A DNA stretch of 64,000 bases from Yersinia enterocolitica (GTDB lineage: Bacteria > Pseudomonadota > Gammaproteobacteria > Enterobacterales > Enterobacteriaceae). The position numbers and the translations under genes are program-made. The DNA lies in NCBI GenBank assembly GCA_002082245.2, contig NBTC02000002.1, forward strand, positions 2,976,001-3,040,000, read 5' to 3'. The notes under the pieces are model-generated. The model saw only the letters and a program-made list of their open reading frames with translations. It ran no database searches and had not been told where the DNA came from. Positions 1 through 14,463 of the stretch are shown here, in pieces (the first letter of the stretch is position 1; each line of letters starts with the position of its first letter).

Positions 1-2838
<2,838 letters not shown>

Positions 2839-3183
2839 TCACAACCCAAAGGTGTTTCTTATGTTCAAGTCGGTTGCGCGTCGTCAATACAGCGTTGTGC
2901 GGTACTCGGAATGCTCATGAACATGAAGTTCACTCCGCTTCCTCCGTGCCGTACGCCTTGCCTTCACTTAGCTCACGCGACTCTCTTCATCAGAATGCAC
3001 ATTGGCATTGCGATTATTTGAGAGACTCTATTACAGGTTACTTTTTATCTCAGTACATCTACGGAGAGATAAATTTCAGCTGTAATGTTTCAATTTTCAG
3101 CTTGTTCCAGATTGTTAAAGAGCAATATTTCACAACACACTGTGCCTTACGGCCGCAGTACGTTTTGAAATAGTTTTTTTATA
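2839..3183 (-). other. Spacer between tRNA-Ala and 23S rRNA (pre-23S leader)
   Basis: This 345-base transcribed spacer holds no protein gene. It contains a second boxA (3113-3124) and the 5' strand expected to form the RNase III processing stem of pre-23S. The partner strand lies beyond the 3' end of 23S and so outside the window. Confidence 0.8.
3113..3124 (-). promoter_or_regulatory. boxA antitermination site in the 16S-23S spacer
   Basis: On the minus strand this reads TGCTCTTTAACA, the canonical rRNA boxA bound by NusB/NusE. It lies ahead of 23S, as in E. coli rrn operons, and is identical to the boxA in the 16S leader at 5280-5291. Confidence 0.85.
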
Positions 3184-3259
3184 TGGTGGAGCTAAGCGGG
3201 ATCGAACCGCTGACCTCCTGCGTGCAAGGCAGGCGCTCTCCCAGCTGAGCTATAGCCCC
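3184..3259 (-). tRNA. alaT: tRNA-Ala (anticodon UGC)
   Basis: A 76-nt cloverleaf on the minus strand starting GGGGCTATAGCTCAG with an encoded CCA end. The anticodon loop reads CTTGCAC (anticodon TGC), and the T-arm is GGTTCGATCCC. It lies in the 16S-23S spacer with tRNA-Ile, the standard arrangement of this rrn operon class, and is processed from the rRNA transcript. The symbol is by analogy only, because several copies usually exist per genome. Confidence 0.97.
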
Positions 3260-3369
3260 ATATAAAAAGCAAAATACCTTATCGGCATAACTCATTCTCA
3301 GACAAGGCGCAGTCACGCGACGTTTATGGGTATAAACGAGTGTGTCTGTAACGCACTATGAGGATGAGT

Positions 3370-3446
<77 letters not shown>

Positions 3447-3504
3447 AACAAGGTACTAAAGTCCGACTAATCTCTCAGTCCGGCCTTATTTGCTCGTTAC
3501 TTTC

Positions 3505-3523
3505 TATCAGACAATCTGTGTGG
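3505..3523 (-). other. 16S processing stem, 3' arm
   Basis: This 19-base segment is a perfect reverse complement of 5258-5276, on the far side of 16S. In pre-rRNA the two pair to loop out 16S and form the RNase III target, as in the E. coli pre-16S stem. Confidence 0.85.
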
Positions 3524-3548
3524 ACACTGCGCAATGCGTATCGTTAGG

Positions 3549-5091
<1,543 letters not shown>

Positions 5092-5257
5092 AAGATTTGT
5101 TTGATTTGCTGCTAATAAAAGCAGCGATGCTCAAAGATTACTTTCTGCAAATATGCATTCGAACCGAAGTTCAAATGTGTACTGCTTTGGTCACTCTTCA
5201 AGACTTTGATATTTCTTCTGCCTGCCGAAACAGGCTTCGATATCGTCTTGCGAGTGC

Positions 5258-5276
5258 CCACACAGATTGTCTGATA
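5258..5276 (-). other. 16S processing stem, 5' arm
   Basis: Pairs without mismatch over 19 bases with 3505-3523 on the other side of 16S. It lies immediately downstream of boxA in the leader, matching the position of the E. coli RNase III site. Confidence 0.85.
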
Positions 5277-5279
5277 AAT

Positions 5280-5291
5280 TGTTAAAGAGCA
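5280..5291 (-). promoter_or_regulatory. boxA antitermination site in the rrn leader
   Basis: The minus strand reads TGCTCTTTAACA, the consensus rRNA boxA where NusB/NusE nucleate the antitermination complex. It lies between promoter P2 and the 16S processing stem. Confidence 0.9.
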
Positions 5292-5329
5292 GTGCGTTAG
5301 CAACCGGTGGTTGGTAACGCGAGGTGCGC

Positions 5330-5357
5330 ATATTACGCTTTCCTCATTCAGAGTCAA
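5330..5357 (-). promoter_or_regulatory. rrn promoter P2
   Basis: The minus strand shows -35 TTGACT (5352-5357), a 16-base spacer and -10 TAATAT (5330-5335), followed by a GC-rich GCGCACC discriminator. It lies about 110 bases downstream of P1, the normal tandem rrn arrangement giving basal expression. Confidence 0.85.
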
Positions 5358-5440
5358 CTACTAATTTCGTTGAATTTCTCTGTTCTCTTTGCCGGTCACT
5401 TAACTACTTGATTCGTTGTGTGCCGTCTCGATGGATGCGC

Positions 5441-5468
5441 ATTATAGGGAGTCGAATTTTTTGCACAA
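5441..5468 (-). promoter_or_regulatory. rrn promoter P1
   Basis: The minus strand shows -35 TTGTGC (5463-5468), 16 bases, then -10 TATAAT (5441-5446) inside CTCCCTATAATGCGC, nearly the same as E. coli rrn P1. The GCGC discriminator is the feature that makes P1 sensitive to ppGpp/DksA and initiating NTP. An A-tract-rich stretch upstream (to about 5510) fits an UP element. Fis sites may follow but cannot be called by eye. Confidence 0.88.
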
Positions 5469-5635
5469 CTCTTTTTTCGCCTTTTTCTACTGTTTGAATA
5501 CTTTTCACTCCTTACGTGCAGATCTTGGTCGATCCGCTGCATTTTCCCTATGATCCCTACGGTCGATTGGTTGTAATTCCATCAGCAAAGGCTAGTATTG
5601 CCGGTAAAGTGTGATCTTATTGAGAGGCTATTGCT

Positions 5636-6178
5636 ATGTCCGACCCTATCCGCCCTTATCTTCATTATTCACCTACTCTTGGTAAACGCGTGATGATCGA
5701 TGGATCGAGCGTGATCATTGGTAATGTCATTTTGGGTGATGATGTCAGTGTCTGGCCGTTGGTTGCTATTCGTGGTGATGTTAATCAGGTCGTCATTGGC
5801 GCTCGTTCAAATATTCAAGATGGTAGTGTGTTACACGTAACCCATCATTCAGAGCATAATCCTGAAGGGAACCCCCTAGTTATTGGTGAAGACGTTACTG
5901 TTGGCCATAAAGCGATGCTCCACGGTTGTACTATTGGCAATCGGGTACTGGTGGGGATGGGGTCTATTTTGTTAGATGGTGCAGTTATCGAAGATGATGT
6001 GATGATTGGCGCGGGGAGTCTGGTTTCCCCAGGTAAACGATTAGTCAGTGGTTACCTCTATATGGGGAGCCCAGCCAGACAAGTTCGCCCTTTAACGCCG
6101 GCAGAATTAGAAGGCCTACTTTATTCTGCGAGCAACTACGTACGCTGGAAAGATGACTATCTGGCAGAAACTAAATAA
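5636..6178 (+). CDS. yrdA: Gamma-class carbonic anhydrase-like hexapeptide protein YrdA
   Basis: A 180-residue left-handed beta-helix protein built from hexapeptide repeats (for example IGNVILGDDVSV at about 26-37 and IGNRVLVGMGSILLDG at about 100-115). The family forms trimers and binds zinc between subunits through histidines; HVTHH at about 87-91 and GHK/LHG at about 109-116 supply candidates. Catalytic carbonic anhydrase activity of YrdA proteins is unproven, so the metabolic role is open. A GAGAGG ribosome site lies 8 bases before ATG. It is divergent from the rrn promoters and faces aroE, with a bidirectional hairpin between them. The small yrdB gene found between yrdA and aroE in E. 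coli is absent. Confidence 0.93.
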   Translation: MSDPIRPYLHYSPTLGKRVMIDGSSVIIGNVILGDDVSVWPLVAIRGDVNQVVIGARSNIQDGSVLHVTHHSEHNPEGNPLVIGEDVTVGHKAMLHGCTIGNRVLVGMGSILLDGAVIEDDVMIGAGSLVSPGKRLVSGYLYMGSPARQVRPLTPAELEGLLYSASNYVRWKDDYLAETK

Positions 6179-6191
6179 GCAGTAACATAAG

Positions 6192-6223
6192 ATGCAGGGA
6201 GTAAATCATTACCTTCCCTGCAT
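6192..6223. terminator. Hairpin between convergent yrdA and aroE
   Basis: A perfect 9-bp inverted repeat (ATGCAGGGA / TCCCTGCAT) with a 14-base loop lies in the 59-base gap between two converging genes. It has no strong T-run on either side, so it may be a weak bidirectional terminator or an mRNA 3'-end stabiliser. Confidence 0.55.
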
Positions 6224-6237
6224 TATTGAATATCTTT

Positions 6238-7059
6238 CTATCGGCTCAGTTCATCACGCAACTTATTTAGCACCGGTGTTATCTGTGGCATCACACCATG
6301 CCAAAGTTTGAAAGCATGGGCTGCCTGCCCCACCAGCATCCCTAAGCCATCAGCGTAACTCGCCACACCCAACTGCTTAGCCCAAGCTAAAAATGGTGTA
6401 TCCCCCACTTGATAAAACATGTCATAGCAACGTGTTGCAGGACTCATAATATCTTTAGATAAGTTTGGTACTTCGCCATGAATTCCAGCAGCGGTAGCAT
6501 TTATGATTAAGTCAAACTGCTGTCCACTCAGCGCCTGCATTTCGGCAGCCTCGATATCACCCAAATGATGAAAGACTTCGGCAAGCTGCTGTGCGCGGCT
6601 ATAAGTCCGGTTAGTGATGACCACAGTGCATCCATAAGAGAGTAACGGCAAGATCACACCGCGCGCAGCCCCCCCCGCGCCCATCAATAAGATCCGATCA
6701 GAGACTCGGATCAAACCCTGGCGCTCAAGATCACTGAGCAAACCAATACCGTCCGTATTATCACCTAACAAGCGTCCGTCTTCTAATTGCTTGATAGTAT
6801 TGACAGCACCTGCCAGTGACGCACGATCGGTTAGTTCATCACATTTGGCATAAGCGCGCTCTTTAAACGGCGTGGTAATGTTCGCGCCTAATGCACCATC
6901 TGCAAAAAACGACGTTAACGTTTCCTCAAAAGCGCCATGAGCGGCTAATACCATACCGTATTGATGCTCTATACCTGTCTGCTCGGCAAAAAGCGCATGA
7001 ATCCTTGGCGACTTACTGTGCCCAATGGGGTTACCAAACACTGCGAAATTCTGATCCAT
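6238..7059 (-). CDS. aroE: Shikimate 5-dehydrogenase AroE
   Basis: Reduces 3-dehydroshikimate to shikimate with NADPH, the fourth step of the pathway to chorismate and aromatic amino acids; cytoplasmic. At 273 residues it matches the family. The substrate-binding segment NPIGHSKSP is at 11-19, a lysine-centred catalytic motif [10 protein letters not shown] at about 60-69, and the nucleotide-binding glycine loop GAGGAARG at about 127-134 is followed by NRTYSRA for the NADP phosphate. It is the last gene of a minus-strand run tsaC-aroE with an 8-base gap, so it is probably co-transcribed with tsaC, yrdD, smg and dprA. Confidence 0.97.
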   Translation of the reverse strand: MDQNFAVFGNPIGHSKSPRIHALFAEQTGIEHQYGMVLAAHGAFEETLTSFFADGALGANITTPFKERAYAKCDELTDRASLAGAVNTIKQLEDGRLLGDNTDGIGLLSDLERQGLIRVSDRILLMGAGGAARGVILPLLSYGCTVVITNRTYSRAQQLAEVFHHLGDIEAAEMQALSGQQFDLIINATAAGIHGEVPNLSKDIMSPATRCYDMFYQVGDTPFLAWAKQLGVASYADGLGMLVGQAAHAFKLWHGVMPQITPVLNKLRDELSR

Positions 7060-7067
7060 GCTACTTT

Positions 7068-7655
7068 CTATCCTTGGCGAAATTGCTTACCGGTTAACGC
7101 ATCTCTTATTTCAGATGGATTCAAACGACCACCCACCTCGCCAGAGAGCACTGGGAGAAAAGGGCCAAATTGCATTCTCACTTCAGTTTCTGTACGGCAT
7201 GGCTCGTGACCGCTTAAGTTGGCACTGGTTGAAACCAGTGGCTTGCCATATTGCGAGCAAAGCTGCTGTACCAGTGGGTGGTCACTCACCCTTACAGCCA
7301 ATGAGCTAAAACTGCCTGTTAACCAACGCGGTGTCTTAGCGCGCGCTGGAATAACCCATGTTACCGGCCCAGGCCAACAGGAGAAGAGCATTTCCTGTTG
7401 CGCTGTATTCAGCATTGAGTCATCAATATATGGCTTCAACTGCTCATAGTTAGCGGCGATTAAGATCAAACCTTTTTGCCATGGCCGCTGTTTTAAAGCT
7501 AATAAAGCATTTACTGCTTTTTCACTATCAGGGTCACAACCTAAACCAAAAACGGCTTCTGTTGGATAAGCGATGACCTCTTCTTGTTGCAAAGCCCGCA
7601 ATACATCTGACAGAGCACCACTATTTTCTTGTTTATTCACGCTGTTATTACTCAC
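7068..7655 (-). CDS. tsaC: Threonylcarbamoyl-AMP synthase TsaC (YrdC)
   Basis: Makes L-threonylcarbamoyladenylate from threonine, bicarbonate and ATP, the first step of the t6A modification at position 37 of ANN-decoding tRNAs; TsaB, TsaD and TsaE complete it. The 195-residue protein shows the YrdC fold signatures [14 protein letters not shown] (about 30-43), [13 protein letters not shown] (about 55-67), WPGPVTWV and [11 protein letters not shown] (about 139-149). The start overlaps the end of yrdD by 8 bases, so translation is probably coupled. The E. coli protein is 190 residues with a similarly variable N-terminus, so the exact start is less certain than the rest. Confidence 0.96.
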   Translation of the reverse strand: MSNNSVNKQENSGALSDVLRALQQEEVIAYPTEAVFGLGCDPDSEKAVNALLALKQRPWQKGLILIAANYEQLKPYIDDSMLNTAQQEMLFSCWPGPVTWVIPARAKTPRWLTGSFSSLAVRVSDHPLVQQLCSQYGKPLVSTSANLSGHEPCRTETEVRMQFGPFLPVLSGEVGGRLNPSEIRDALTGKQFRQG

Positions 7656-8184
7656 TTACCACTGCCTTCCCACATAACTTGCTAGCGCAAAAACGTTTTA
7701 CGCCTTGCGCGGTTCTCTTTTCCATTAACAAGGAATAGTGGCAATACGCACACTCTCCGGCAATGGGTTGCTGATTAATTGTAAACTGGCAATCGGGATA
7801 GCGATTGCAGGCGTGGAAGATCTTTCCAAACCGGGACTTGCGCTGTAGTAACTTGCCTTGGCCACATTGTGGGCAATCAATCGCTGTTTCATCAGGCTTA
7901 TCAATAACTTCAGTATGATCACATTGTGGATATTGGCTACAACCAATAAACATACCAAAACGCCCTTGCCGTAACACCATTTCTGAACCGCATTCAGGGC
8001 AATATTGTCCTTCAAGAACTTTCACGATATGCCCATCAGATTGTGCTTTCAACGGGCGCATGTACTGGCAGCCGGGATAATGTGAACAACCAAGGAATGG
8101 GCCATGACCCCCACTACGAATGACTAAAGCCGATCCACATTCAGGACACGACCCATTATCCTTGGCAATAACTGTTTTCGTCAT
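7648..8184 (-). CDS. yrdD: Topoisomerase-type C4 zinc-finger protein YrdD
   Basis: A 178-residue protein made almost wholly of the C4 zinc ribbons found at the C-terminus of DNA topoisomerase I. CxxC pairs start at about 14, 62, 104 and 145. The first three fingers also carry the second C-x(4-5)-C pair in the GCSxYPxC style, while the fourth is more divergent. There is no catalytic topoisomerase domain, so it is likely a single-strand nucleic acid-binding accessory protein whose function has not been established. The position between smg/dprA and tsaC is conserved in enterobacteria. Confidence 0.92.
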   Translation of the reverse strand: MTKTVIAKDNGSCPECGSALVIRSGGHGPFLGCSHYPGCQYMRPLKAQSDGHIVKVLEGQYCPECGSEMVLRQGRFGMFIGCSQYPQCDHTEVIDKPDETAIDCPQCGQGKLLQRKSRFGKIFHACNRYPDCQFTINQQPIAGECAYCHYSLLMEKRTAQGVKRFCASKLCGKAVVSE

Positions 8185-8225
8185 AACGCCTTCTATATAA
8201 GGTTATTAGCCAGCGATACTACCAC

Positions 8226-8699
8226 TTAGTGCAAATAACCTTCATTGACTTCAAAAAGTAGCTCTTCCATCTGCTGATAGGCACTTTCATAACCCGGAAT
8301 GTTAAACAGCACCATCAGCACAACCCATTTGAGATCCTCCAAGTCAATCTCATTAGAGTCCAACGCCATAATACGGTCGATGACCATCTCACGGGTATCA
8401 AGATGTAACACCTGAATTTGCTCAAGAAATAGGATGAAGCCGCGACAAGTGGTATCCAGACGTTGGGCTTCTTCCGCCGTATAAATCCGCAATGCTTGCG
8501 GATCCGCAGCATAAAGATAAGGTGCTTTCTGCCCTTCTTGTAGGTCTGCGAGAGCCTCTAACCAGTTCAGGGCGTTGTTGATATCCTCACGATAGAAACC
8601 TGCGTCAGCAAGATCGTCAGTAATCTTGTCTTGATCAACAAGCATTTCCGACTCGTTATGCATATAAGTTTCAAATAAGTAAATTAAAACGTCGAACAT
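8226..8699 (-). CDS. smg: Smg protein (DUF494)
   Basis: A 157-residue acidic protein of the Smg/DUF494 family, of unknown biochemical function, almost always encoded beside dprA/smf. The N-terminus [14 protein letters not shown] and C-terminal end [22 protein letters not shown] are family hallmarks. Its start codon lies inside the last 29 bases of dprA, in another frame, indicating coupled translation. No catalytic motif, signal peptide or membrane segment is visible. Confidence 0.92.
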   Translation of the reverse strand: MFDVLIYLFETYMHNESEMLVDQDKITDDLADAGFYREDINNALNWLEALADLQEGQKAPYLYAADPQALRIYTAEEAQRLDTTCRGFILFLEQIQVLHLDTREMVIDRIMALDSNEIDLEDLKWVVLMVLFNIPGYESAYQQMEELLFEVNEGYLH

Positions 8700-9792
8700 G
8701 GCCTGCCCTCCTTAATCGGACATAGCCGCCGGGTACAGCTGCGATCCACCCTGCTAACTCCAGCTCAAGCAATTTGCTGACGATATCTGGCACAGGTTGG
8801 CCGGCACGTTCGGCGACGACATCAACGGGTGTCACCTCATCTCCTACGTTAGCCAACACATCAGCAAATGGCAATTCAACTTGCTCCTCTGATGCAGAAA
8901 TAGTTACTTTCCCGGGCAATGATATCCATTGAAGTGAACCGCCCACTTGTGTAGCTATCTCTTGTGCTGACCTCGCCAGATATGCGCCTTGTTGAATCAG
9001 CCAGTGCACACCTTCGCTGGTTGCACTCCCTAATGGCCCCGGTAAAGCAAAAACATCTCTCCCTTGCTCTATAGCATAGCGGGCAGTAATCAAAGAGCCA
9101 CTTTTCAGCGTAGCTTCAACCACTAATACAGCAGAACTTAGCCCACTGATAATACGATTCCTTCTGGGGAAATGGGCAGCGACCGGCAATGCTGTTGTCA
9201 AAAACTCAGAGACCAGAGCTCCACCTTGGCACTCAATGTCTTTGGCCAGATGACGATGTCGACGTGGATATATGTTCTCCAACCCGCTACCTAATACCGC
9301 GATGGTCTTTCCTTTAGCATTCAAAGCCGCTTGATGACAAATCCCATCAATCCCAATTGCCAGACCACTGGTGATAACCAACCCCGTTCGAGCCAGTTCT
9401 GAAGCAAAGTAACAGCCCCACTGCTCACCATAGTGGCTGAAATGACGGCTACCCACCATGGCAATCTGAGAGCGATACAACACATCGAGCTCGCCAGAAA
9501 CAAACAGCACCAGAGGAGCGGCAGAGATATGAGCCAAACGGGGTGGATAGCTTGGCTCACCGTAGGCTAATAAGTGGTGAGAAGGCTGACTCAGCCAAGT
9601 TAAACTGGCCTCAATATAGCGGGGATCTACTTGATAAAACTGCTGGCATTGCTGAGCATCCAATCCGTAAGCAGCCAATCTGCCGGGGTGGACATCACCA
9701 CGGACAAGTAACCGTCTGACCAATGCACTGCTTTTCACTACCCCAAATCCCTTAACCTTGCTCATCCTGAGCCATAATTCAGCCGCTAACAT
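8671..9792 (-). CDS. dprA: DNA-processing protein DprA/Smf
   Basis: Binds incoming single-stranded DNA and loads RecA in naturally transformable bacteria. In enterobacteria the gene is conserved although competence is usually not seen. The 373-residue length matches E. coli Smf. The central Rossmann-like DprA domain shows [13 protein letters not shown] (about 111-123), [16 protein letters not shown] (about 140-155), [15 protein letters not shown] and [12 protein letters not shown]. The C-terminal winged-helix-like domain ends in [14 protein letters not shown]. It is divergent from def with a 133-base gap and heads the dprA-smg-yrdD-tsaC-aroE run. Confidence 0.95.
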   Translation of the reverse strand: MLAAELWLRMSKVKGFGVVKSSALVRRLLVRGDVHPGRLAAYGLDAQQCQQFYQVDPRYIEASLTWLSQPSHHLLAYGEPSYPPRLAHISAAPLVLFVSGELDVLYRSQIAMVGSRHFSHYGEQWGCYFASELARTGLVITSGLAIGIDGICHQAALNAKGKTIAVLGSGLENIYPRRHRHLAKDIECQGGALVSEFLTTALPVAAHFPRRNRIISGLSSAVLVVEATLKSGSLITARYAIEQGRDVFALPGPLGSATSEGVHWLIQQGAYLARSAQEIATQVGGSLQWISLPGKVTISASEEQVELPFADVLANVGDEVTPVDVVAERAGQPVPDIVSKLLELELAGWIAAVPGGYVRLRRAGHVRRFNLLI

Positions 9793-9925
9793 ATTGCCTC
9801 CCTGGCTTGCTTTCTATGCTGACACCGATTTGTTCAATTGGTAGACGATGCTGTCAATCAGAGCCGGAAATGTCTAGAATAGAGATTGAATATCATTCAC
9901 TACTCGGACGCAGATCTAGATATTT

Positions 9926-10438
9926 ATGTCAGTATTACAAGTATTACATTACCCAGATGAGCGGCTGCGCAAAATTGCTGCGCCGGTAAAAGAAGTCAAT
10001 GGCGAAATCCAGCGTATTGTGGACGACATGTTCGAGACCATGTACGCAGAGGAAGGCATTGGCCTTGCCGCAACCCAAGTGGATGTTCATAAACAAATTA
10101 TCGTGATTGATGTTTCGGAAAATCGTGACCAACGCCTGGTGTTGATTAACCCAGAGCTGTTGGAGAAAAGCGGTGAAACCGGCATTGAAGAAGGTTGCTT
10201 ATCAATTCCTGAGCAACGGGCATTAGTCCCTCGCGCTGAAAAAGTAAAAATCAGAGCGCTGGACCGTGATGGTAAACCGTTCGAACTGGAAGCGGATGAT
10301 TTATTAGCAATCTGTATTCAGCACGAAATGGACCATTTGGTTGGCAAACTGTTTGTGGACTATTTATCGCCGCTGAAACGTCAGCGTATCCGCCAAAAGT
10401 TGGAGAAAATGGCCAAGTTAAATGCCCGAGCCGACTAA
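9926..10438 (+). CDS. def: Peptide deformylase Def
   Basis: Metalloenzyme that removes the formyl group from the N-terminal methionine of nascent proteins at the ribosome exit. All three signature motifs are intact in 170 residues: GIGLAATQ (about 44-51), EGCLSIP with the metal-binding Cys (about 89-95), and QHEMDH with two metal-binding His and the catalytic Glu (about 132-137). It is followed 24 bases later by fmt, which adds the formyl group, giving the conserved def-fmt pair. Confidence 0.98.
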   Translation: MSVLQVLHYPDERLRKIAAPVKEVNGEIQRIVDDMFETMYAEEGIGLAATQVDVHKQIIVIDVSENRDQRLVLINPELLEKSGETGIEEGCLSIPEQRALVPRAEKVKIRALDRDGKPFELEADDLLAICIQHEMDHLVGKLFVDYLSPLKRQRIRQKLEKMAKLNARAD

Positions 10439-10462
10439 CCCCATCTAATGCAGGAAACCAAC

Positions 10463-11410
10463 GTGTCTGACTCTTTGCGGATTATTTTTGCAGGAACGCC
10501 TGATTTTGCAGCGCGCCATCTTGGCGCGCTGTTGTCTTCCCAACATCAGATTGTTGGTGTTTTCACTCAACCGGACCGTCCCGCTGGCCGAGGTAATAAA
10601 CTGACCCCGAGCCCAGTGAAGGTATTGGCAGAACAACAAAGTATTCCCGTTTTTCAGCCGAAATCGCTACGACCCGAGGAGAACCAACATCTCGTGGCTG
10701 ATCTGAATGCTGATATTATGGTCGTAGTTGCCTATGGTCTGATTTTGCCTGCATCTGTTTTGGCAATGCCGCGATTAGGCTGTATTAACGTCCATGGTTC
10801 CCTATTACCACGCTGGCGTGGTGCTGCGCCTATCCAACGTTCAGTATGGGCCGGTGATGCAAAAACTGGGGTAACAATCATGCAAATGGATGTTGGGCTA
10901 GACACCGGAGATATGCTGCATAAAATTGAATGTGACATTCAGCCGGATGATACCAGTGCGACAATGTACGATAAGCTGGCGCAATTAGGCCCTCAGGGCT
11001 TATTGATAACATTGCAGCAATTAGCGCAAGGCAGTGCACAGCCGGAAGTACAAAATGAAGCACAAGCCACTTATGCAGAAAAGCTAAGTAAAGAGGAGGC
11101 CAAATTAGATTGGTCACTTTCTGCGGCTCAGTTAGAACGCTGTATTCGTGCTTTTAATCCTTGGCCAGTTAGCTATTTTGTCGTTGATGAACAGCTCATC
11201 AAGGTCTGGCAGGCACAGGTACTCCCTAAAGTAGATAATACCAAGCCCGGAACCATCATTCATGCAGATAAACATGGGATCCAAGTGGCTACCGCAGATG
11301 GCGTTTTAAATATCACGCAACTGCAACCAGCCGGCAAGAAAGCCATGTCCGCAGCTGACTTATTAAATTCACGTCGCGAATGGTTTGCGCCCGGTAGTCA
11401 ACTAGCATAA
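10463..11410 (+). CDS. fmt: Methionyl-tRNA formyltransferase Fmt
   Basis: Transfers formyl from 10-formyl-tetrahydrofolate to methionyl-tRNA(fMet) for initiation. I chose the GTG start at 10463 because AGGA lies 7 bases upstream and the product is then 315 residues beginning (M)[19 protein letters not shown], as in E. coli. An in-frame ATG at 10448 would add five residues and has no good ribosome site. The catalytic Asn-His are in [18 protein letters not shown], the Asp is in [11 protein letters not shown], and the C-terminal tRNA-binding domain follows from about 210. An ERIC-like remnant and a hairpin separate it from rsmB. Confidence 0.97.
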   Translation: MSDSLRIIFAGTPDFAARHLGALLSSQHQIVGVFTQPDRPAGRGNKLTPSPVKVLAEQQSIPVFQPKSLRPEENQHLVADLNADIMVVVAYGLILPASVLAMPRLGCINVHGSLLPRWRGAAPIQRSVWAGDAKTGVTIMQMDVGLDTGDMLHKIECDIQPDDTSATMYDKLAQLGPQGLLITLQQLAQGSAQPEVQNEAQATYAEKLSKEEAKLDWSLSAAQLERCIRAFNPWPVSYFVVDEQLIKVWQAQVLPKVDNTKPGTIIHADKHGIQVATADGVLNITQLQPAGKKAMSAADLLNSRREWFAPGSQLA

Positions 11411-11430
11411 TAACTCAGCAGCTACAGCTA

Positions 11431-11527
11431 TATACCTAATAGATGTCAAGATGCAGGAAGGCCGGTCCAGAGATGGTCAAGTAACGAGATCAGCCAACAC
11501 CCCTGCAACTTGAAAGATGACGGATGT
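11431..11527. repeat. Degenerate ERIC-like element between fmt and rsmB
   Basis: About 97 bases whose two ends match the ERIC termini (tatacct...gatgcaggaagg on one side, cagccaacacccctgcaacttgaaagatgacgg read in parts on the other) but whose central conserved palindrome is shortened and diverged. It is clearly related to the fuller copies at 42504 and 54182. A 7-bp hairpin (GCCCGAT / ATCGGGC, 11538-11559) follows it. Confidence 0.6.
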
Positions 11528-11601
11528 AGGTTTCATCGCCCGATACTTCATCATCGGGCCACTTTCCCTTTATTTGCTGACGTTTGTCGGCTTTTTTGGT
11601 T

Positions 11602-12891
11602 ATGAAAAACACATATAATCTCCGCAGCATCGCTGCTAAAGCAATTAGCCAGGTATTGGATCAGGGGCAATCGCTCAGTACCGTTTTGCCTGGGCTACAG
11701 AAAAATATTTCCGATAAAGATCGCGCATTGCTACAGGAGTTGTGTTTTGGCACTTTGCGTGTTCTACCACAGCTAGAGTGGTGTATCCAGCAGTTGATGG
11801 CGCGCCCAATGACTGGTAAACAGCGTGTTTTTCACTACCTGATTATGATCGGGCTATACCAGTTGGTTTATACCCGGATTCCGCCACATGCTGCTTTAGC
11901 CGAAACGGTTGAAGGTGCCACTGCGCTGAAACGTCCGCAACTAAAAGGGTTGATCAACGGTGTACTACGTCAATTCCAGCGTCAGCAAGTGGAATTACTG
12001 GAGCGCGCTGCAAATAGTGATAGCCGTTACCTGCATCCTAGCTGGTTATTAGCGCGTATTAAGCAAGCCTATCCAGAACAATGGCAGCAGATTGTGGACG
12101 CGAATAACCAAAAGCCACCAATGTGGCTGCGGGTAAATCGTCTCCATCATACCCGCGGTGAATATCTCGAGCTGTTAAAGCAAGCGGAGATAGATGCAGA
12201 ACCTCATGCCTTTTATCCCGACGCAGTACGGCTTATTGCCCCGTGCGCCGTCAATGATCTGCCTGGTTTCGAACAAGGCTGGGTAACAGTGCAAGATGCT
12301 TCAGCCCAAGGTTGTGTTGATCTACTTGATCCGCAAAATGGTGAACAGATCCTTGATTTATGTGCCGCTCCGGGCGGTAAAACAACACACATCCTCGAAG
12401 CTGCGCCAAAAGCACATGTATTAGCTGTGGATATTGATGAACAACGGCTCAGCCGGGTTAAGGAAAATTTACAACGTCTGAAATTACATGCAGTGGTGCG
12501 AGTCGGCGATGGTCGAACCCCGGATACATGGTGTGACGATCAGCAATTTGATCGTATTCTGCTAGATGCACCTTGCTCTGCCACCGGTGTGATTCGTCGC
12601 CACCCTGATATCAAATGGTTGCGCCGAGACAGTGATATTGCCGATCTGGCAGAATTACAATCTGAGATCATTGAAGCTATCTGGCCTAGACTGAAGAAAG
12701 GTGGCGTAATGGTTTATGCTACTTGTTCGATATTGCCGCAAGAGAATCAGCAACAGATAGCCGCTTTCCTGCAACGACATTGTGAAGCAGAATTGGTTGA
12801 AACTGGTACTAACGCGACTCCCGGTAAACAAAACTTGCCACACCCTGAGGATGGCGATGGTTTCTTTTATGCGAAGTTAATCAAAAGATAA
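11602..12891 (+). CDS. rsmB: 16S rRNA m5C967 methyltransferase RsmB
   Basis: S-adenosylmethionine-dependent enzyme that methylates C967 of 16S rRNA. The ATG at 11602 gives 429 residues, the E. coli length; an upstream TTG in frame at 11584 is less likely. The N-terminal NusB-like RNA-binding domain covers about 1-140. The catalytic domain shows the SAM loop [11 protein letters not shown] (about 253-263), [15 protein letters not shown] with the release cysteine (about 320-334), and [11 protein letters not shown] with the nucleophilic cysteine (about 386-396). It belongs to the def-fmt-rsmB-trkA-mscL order, although the ERIC remnant upstream could separate it from def-fmt. Confidence 0.97.
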   Translation: MKNTYNLRSIAAKAISQVLDQGQSLSTVLPGLQKNISDKDRALLQELCFGTLRVLPQLEWCIQQLMARPMTGKQRVFHYLIMIGLYQLVYTRIPPHAALAETVEGATALKRPQLKGLINGVLRQFQRQQVELLERAANSDSRYLHPSWLLARIKQAYPEQWQQIVDANNQKPPMWLRVNRLHHTRGEYLELLKQAEIDAEPHAFYPDAVRLIAPCAVNDLPGFEQGWVTVQDASAQGCVDLLDPQNGEQILDLCAAPGGKTTHILEAAPKAHVLAVDIDEQRLSRVKENLQRLKLHAVVRVGDGRTPDTWCDDQQFDRILLDAPCSATGVIRRHPDIKWLRRDSDIADLAELQSEIIEAIWPRLKKGGVMVYATCSILPQENQQQIAAFLQRHCEAELVETGTNATPGKQNLPHPEDGDGFFYAKLIKR

Positions 12892-12945
12892 TCGTGGCTT
12901 TGGCTATGCCTCAAAACCTAATTTCAGTGTGGAACAGAGAACGCT

Positions 12946-14322
12946 ATGAAAATAATTATTCTTGGGGCGGGGCAAGTTGGCGGAACCCTGGCAGAAAATC
13001 TGGTAGGCGAGAACAACGATATCACCGTTGTGGATGTTGACTCTGGCCGCCTACGCCAGTTGCAAGATAAATTTGATCTGCGTGTAGTACAAGGGCATGG
13101 ATCGCATCCGAGAGTCTTGCGGGAAGCGGGGGCTGAAGATGCCGATATGTTGGTTGCAGTGACCAATTCTGATGAAACCAATATGGTTGCCTGCCAAATT
13201 GCGTATTCACTATTTAATACACCAAATCGCATCGCACGTATCCGTTCGGCTGAATATATTCGTGAAGCTGATAAGCTTTTTCTACCAGAAGCGGTACCCA
13301 TTGACCATTTGATATCACCGGAACAGCTAGTTATCGATAATATCTATAAACTAATCGAATATCCTGGTGCATTACAGGTAGTTAATTTTGCTGAAGGTAA
13401 GGTCAGTATTGCGGCGGTAAAAGCCTATTATGGCGGCCCATTGGTGGGGAATGCATTATCCTCTCTGCGTGAACATATGCCTCATATTGATACCAGAGTG
13501 GCAGCAATCTTTCGTCAAGACCGACCAATTCGTCCACAGGGCTCAACTATCATTGAAGCAGGTGATGAAGTCTTCTTTGTTGCTGCCTCACAGCATATCC
13601 GCGCTGTAATGAGTGAGTTACAACGTCTTGAAAAACCCTATAAGCGCATTATGATTGTTGGCGGTGGTAATGTCGGAGCCGGTTTAGCCCTACGATTAGA
13701 AAAAGATTACAGTGTAAAATTAATTGAGCGTAACCCGCAGCGAGCCGCCGAATTAGCCGAGATGTTACACGATACTATCGTATTTTATGGCGATGCGTCA
13801 GACCAGGAACTGCTGGCAGAAGAGCATATTGAACAGGTCGATGTCTTTATTGCCATTACCAATGACGATGAAGCCAATATTATGTCCGCGATGCTGGCAA
13901 AACGGATGGGCGCAAAAAAGGCAATGGTATTAATCCAACGTAGCGCCTATGTCGATCTGGTTCAAGGAAGCGTTATTGATATTGTCATCTCACCGCAGCA
14001 GGCCACTATTTCAGCCCTTTTAGGTCATGTCCGTAAAGCGGATATTGTCAGTGTTTCTTCATTAAGGCGAGGTGTTGCTGAGGCAATCGAAGCAATTGCC
14101 CACGGTGATGAAACCACATCAAAAGTTGTTGGCCGAATGGTTGAGGATATAAAGTTACCACCAGGTACTACCATTGGGGCAATTGTACGTGGGGATGAGG
14201 TTATCATTGCCAACAGCAACTCCATAATTAAACAGGGTGACCACGTAGTGATGTTTATTACTCACAAGAAATTCGTGCCCGATGTGGAGCGTTTGTTCCA
14301 ACCAAGCCCATTCTTCCTGTAA
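12946..14322 (+). CDS. trkA: Trk potassium uptake regulatory protein TrkA
   Basis: Cytoplasmic NAD(H)-binding ring subunit that gates the TrkG/TrkH K+ channel. The 458 residues contain two tandem RCK modules. The first Rossmann loop is GAGQVGG at 7-13 with D30-V-D32 ending the second strand; the second is GGGNVGAG at about 239-246 with IERNP following. Each is followed by a C-terminal RCK subdomain. It lies 54 bases after rsmB on the same strand. The channel subunit itself is not in the window. Confidence 0.97.
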   Translation: MKIIILGAGQVGGTLAENLVGENNDITVVDVDSGRLRQLQDKFDLRVVQGHGSHPRVLREAGAEDADMLVAVTNSDETNMVACQIAYSLFNTPNRIARIRSAEYIREADKLFLPEAVPIDHLISPEQLVIDNIYKLIEYPGALQVVNFAEGKVSIAAVKAYYGGPLVGNALSSLREHMPHIDTRVAAIFRQDRPIRPQGSTIIEAGDEVFFVAASQHIRAVMSELQRLEKPYKRIMIVGGGNVGAGLALRLEKDYSVKLIERNPQRAAELAEMLHDTIVFYGDASDQELLAEEHIEQVDVFIAITNDDEANIMSAMLAKRMGAKKAMVLIQRSAYVDLVQGSVIDIVISPQQATISALLGHVRKADIVSVSSLRRGVAEAIEAIAHGDETTSKVVGRMVEDIKLPPGTTIGAIVRGDEVIIANSNSIIKQGDHVVMFITHKKFVPDVERLFQPSPFFL

Positions 14323-14463
14323 TTATTAATAATTAACTAGTTCGAACCCATTTATAAATTAAAACTATTTCCGTAGATAGTGGGAAAATTTTCTATAATT
14401 ATGGTTCTACCGAGTTTTATTTAGCTAAGATTAAGTCATTCATTTTTAAAGGGGGTGTCATTT

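Noticed and set aside
8671-8699. smg-dprA overlap as a frameshift
   Set aside because: Both proteins are full length against E. coli homologues; the 29-base overlap is a normal coupled arrangement.
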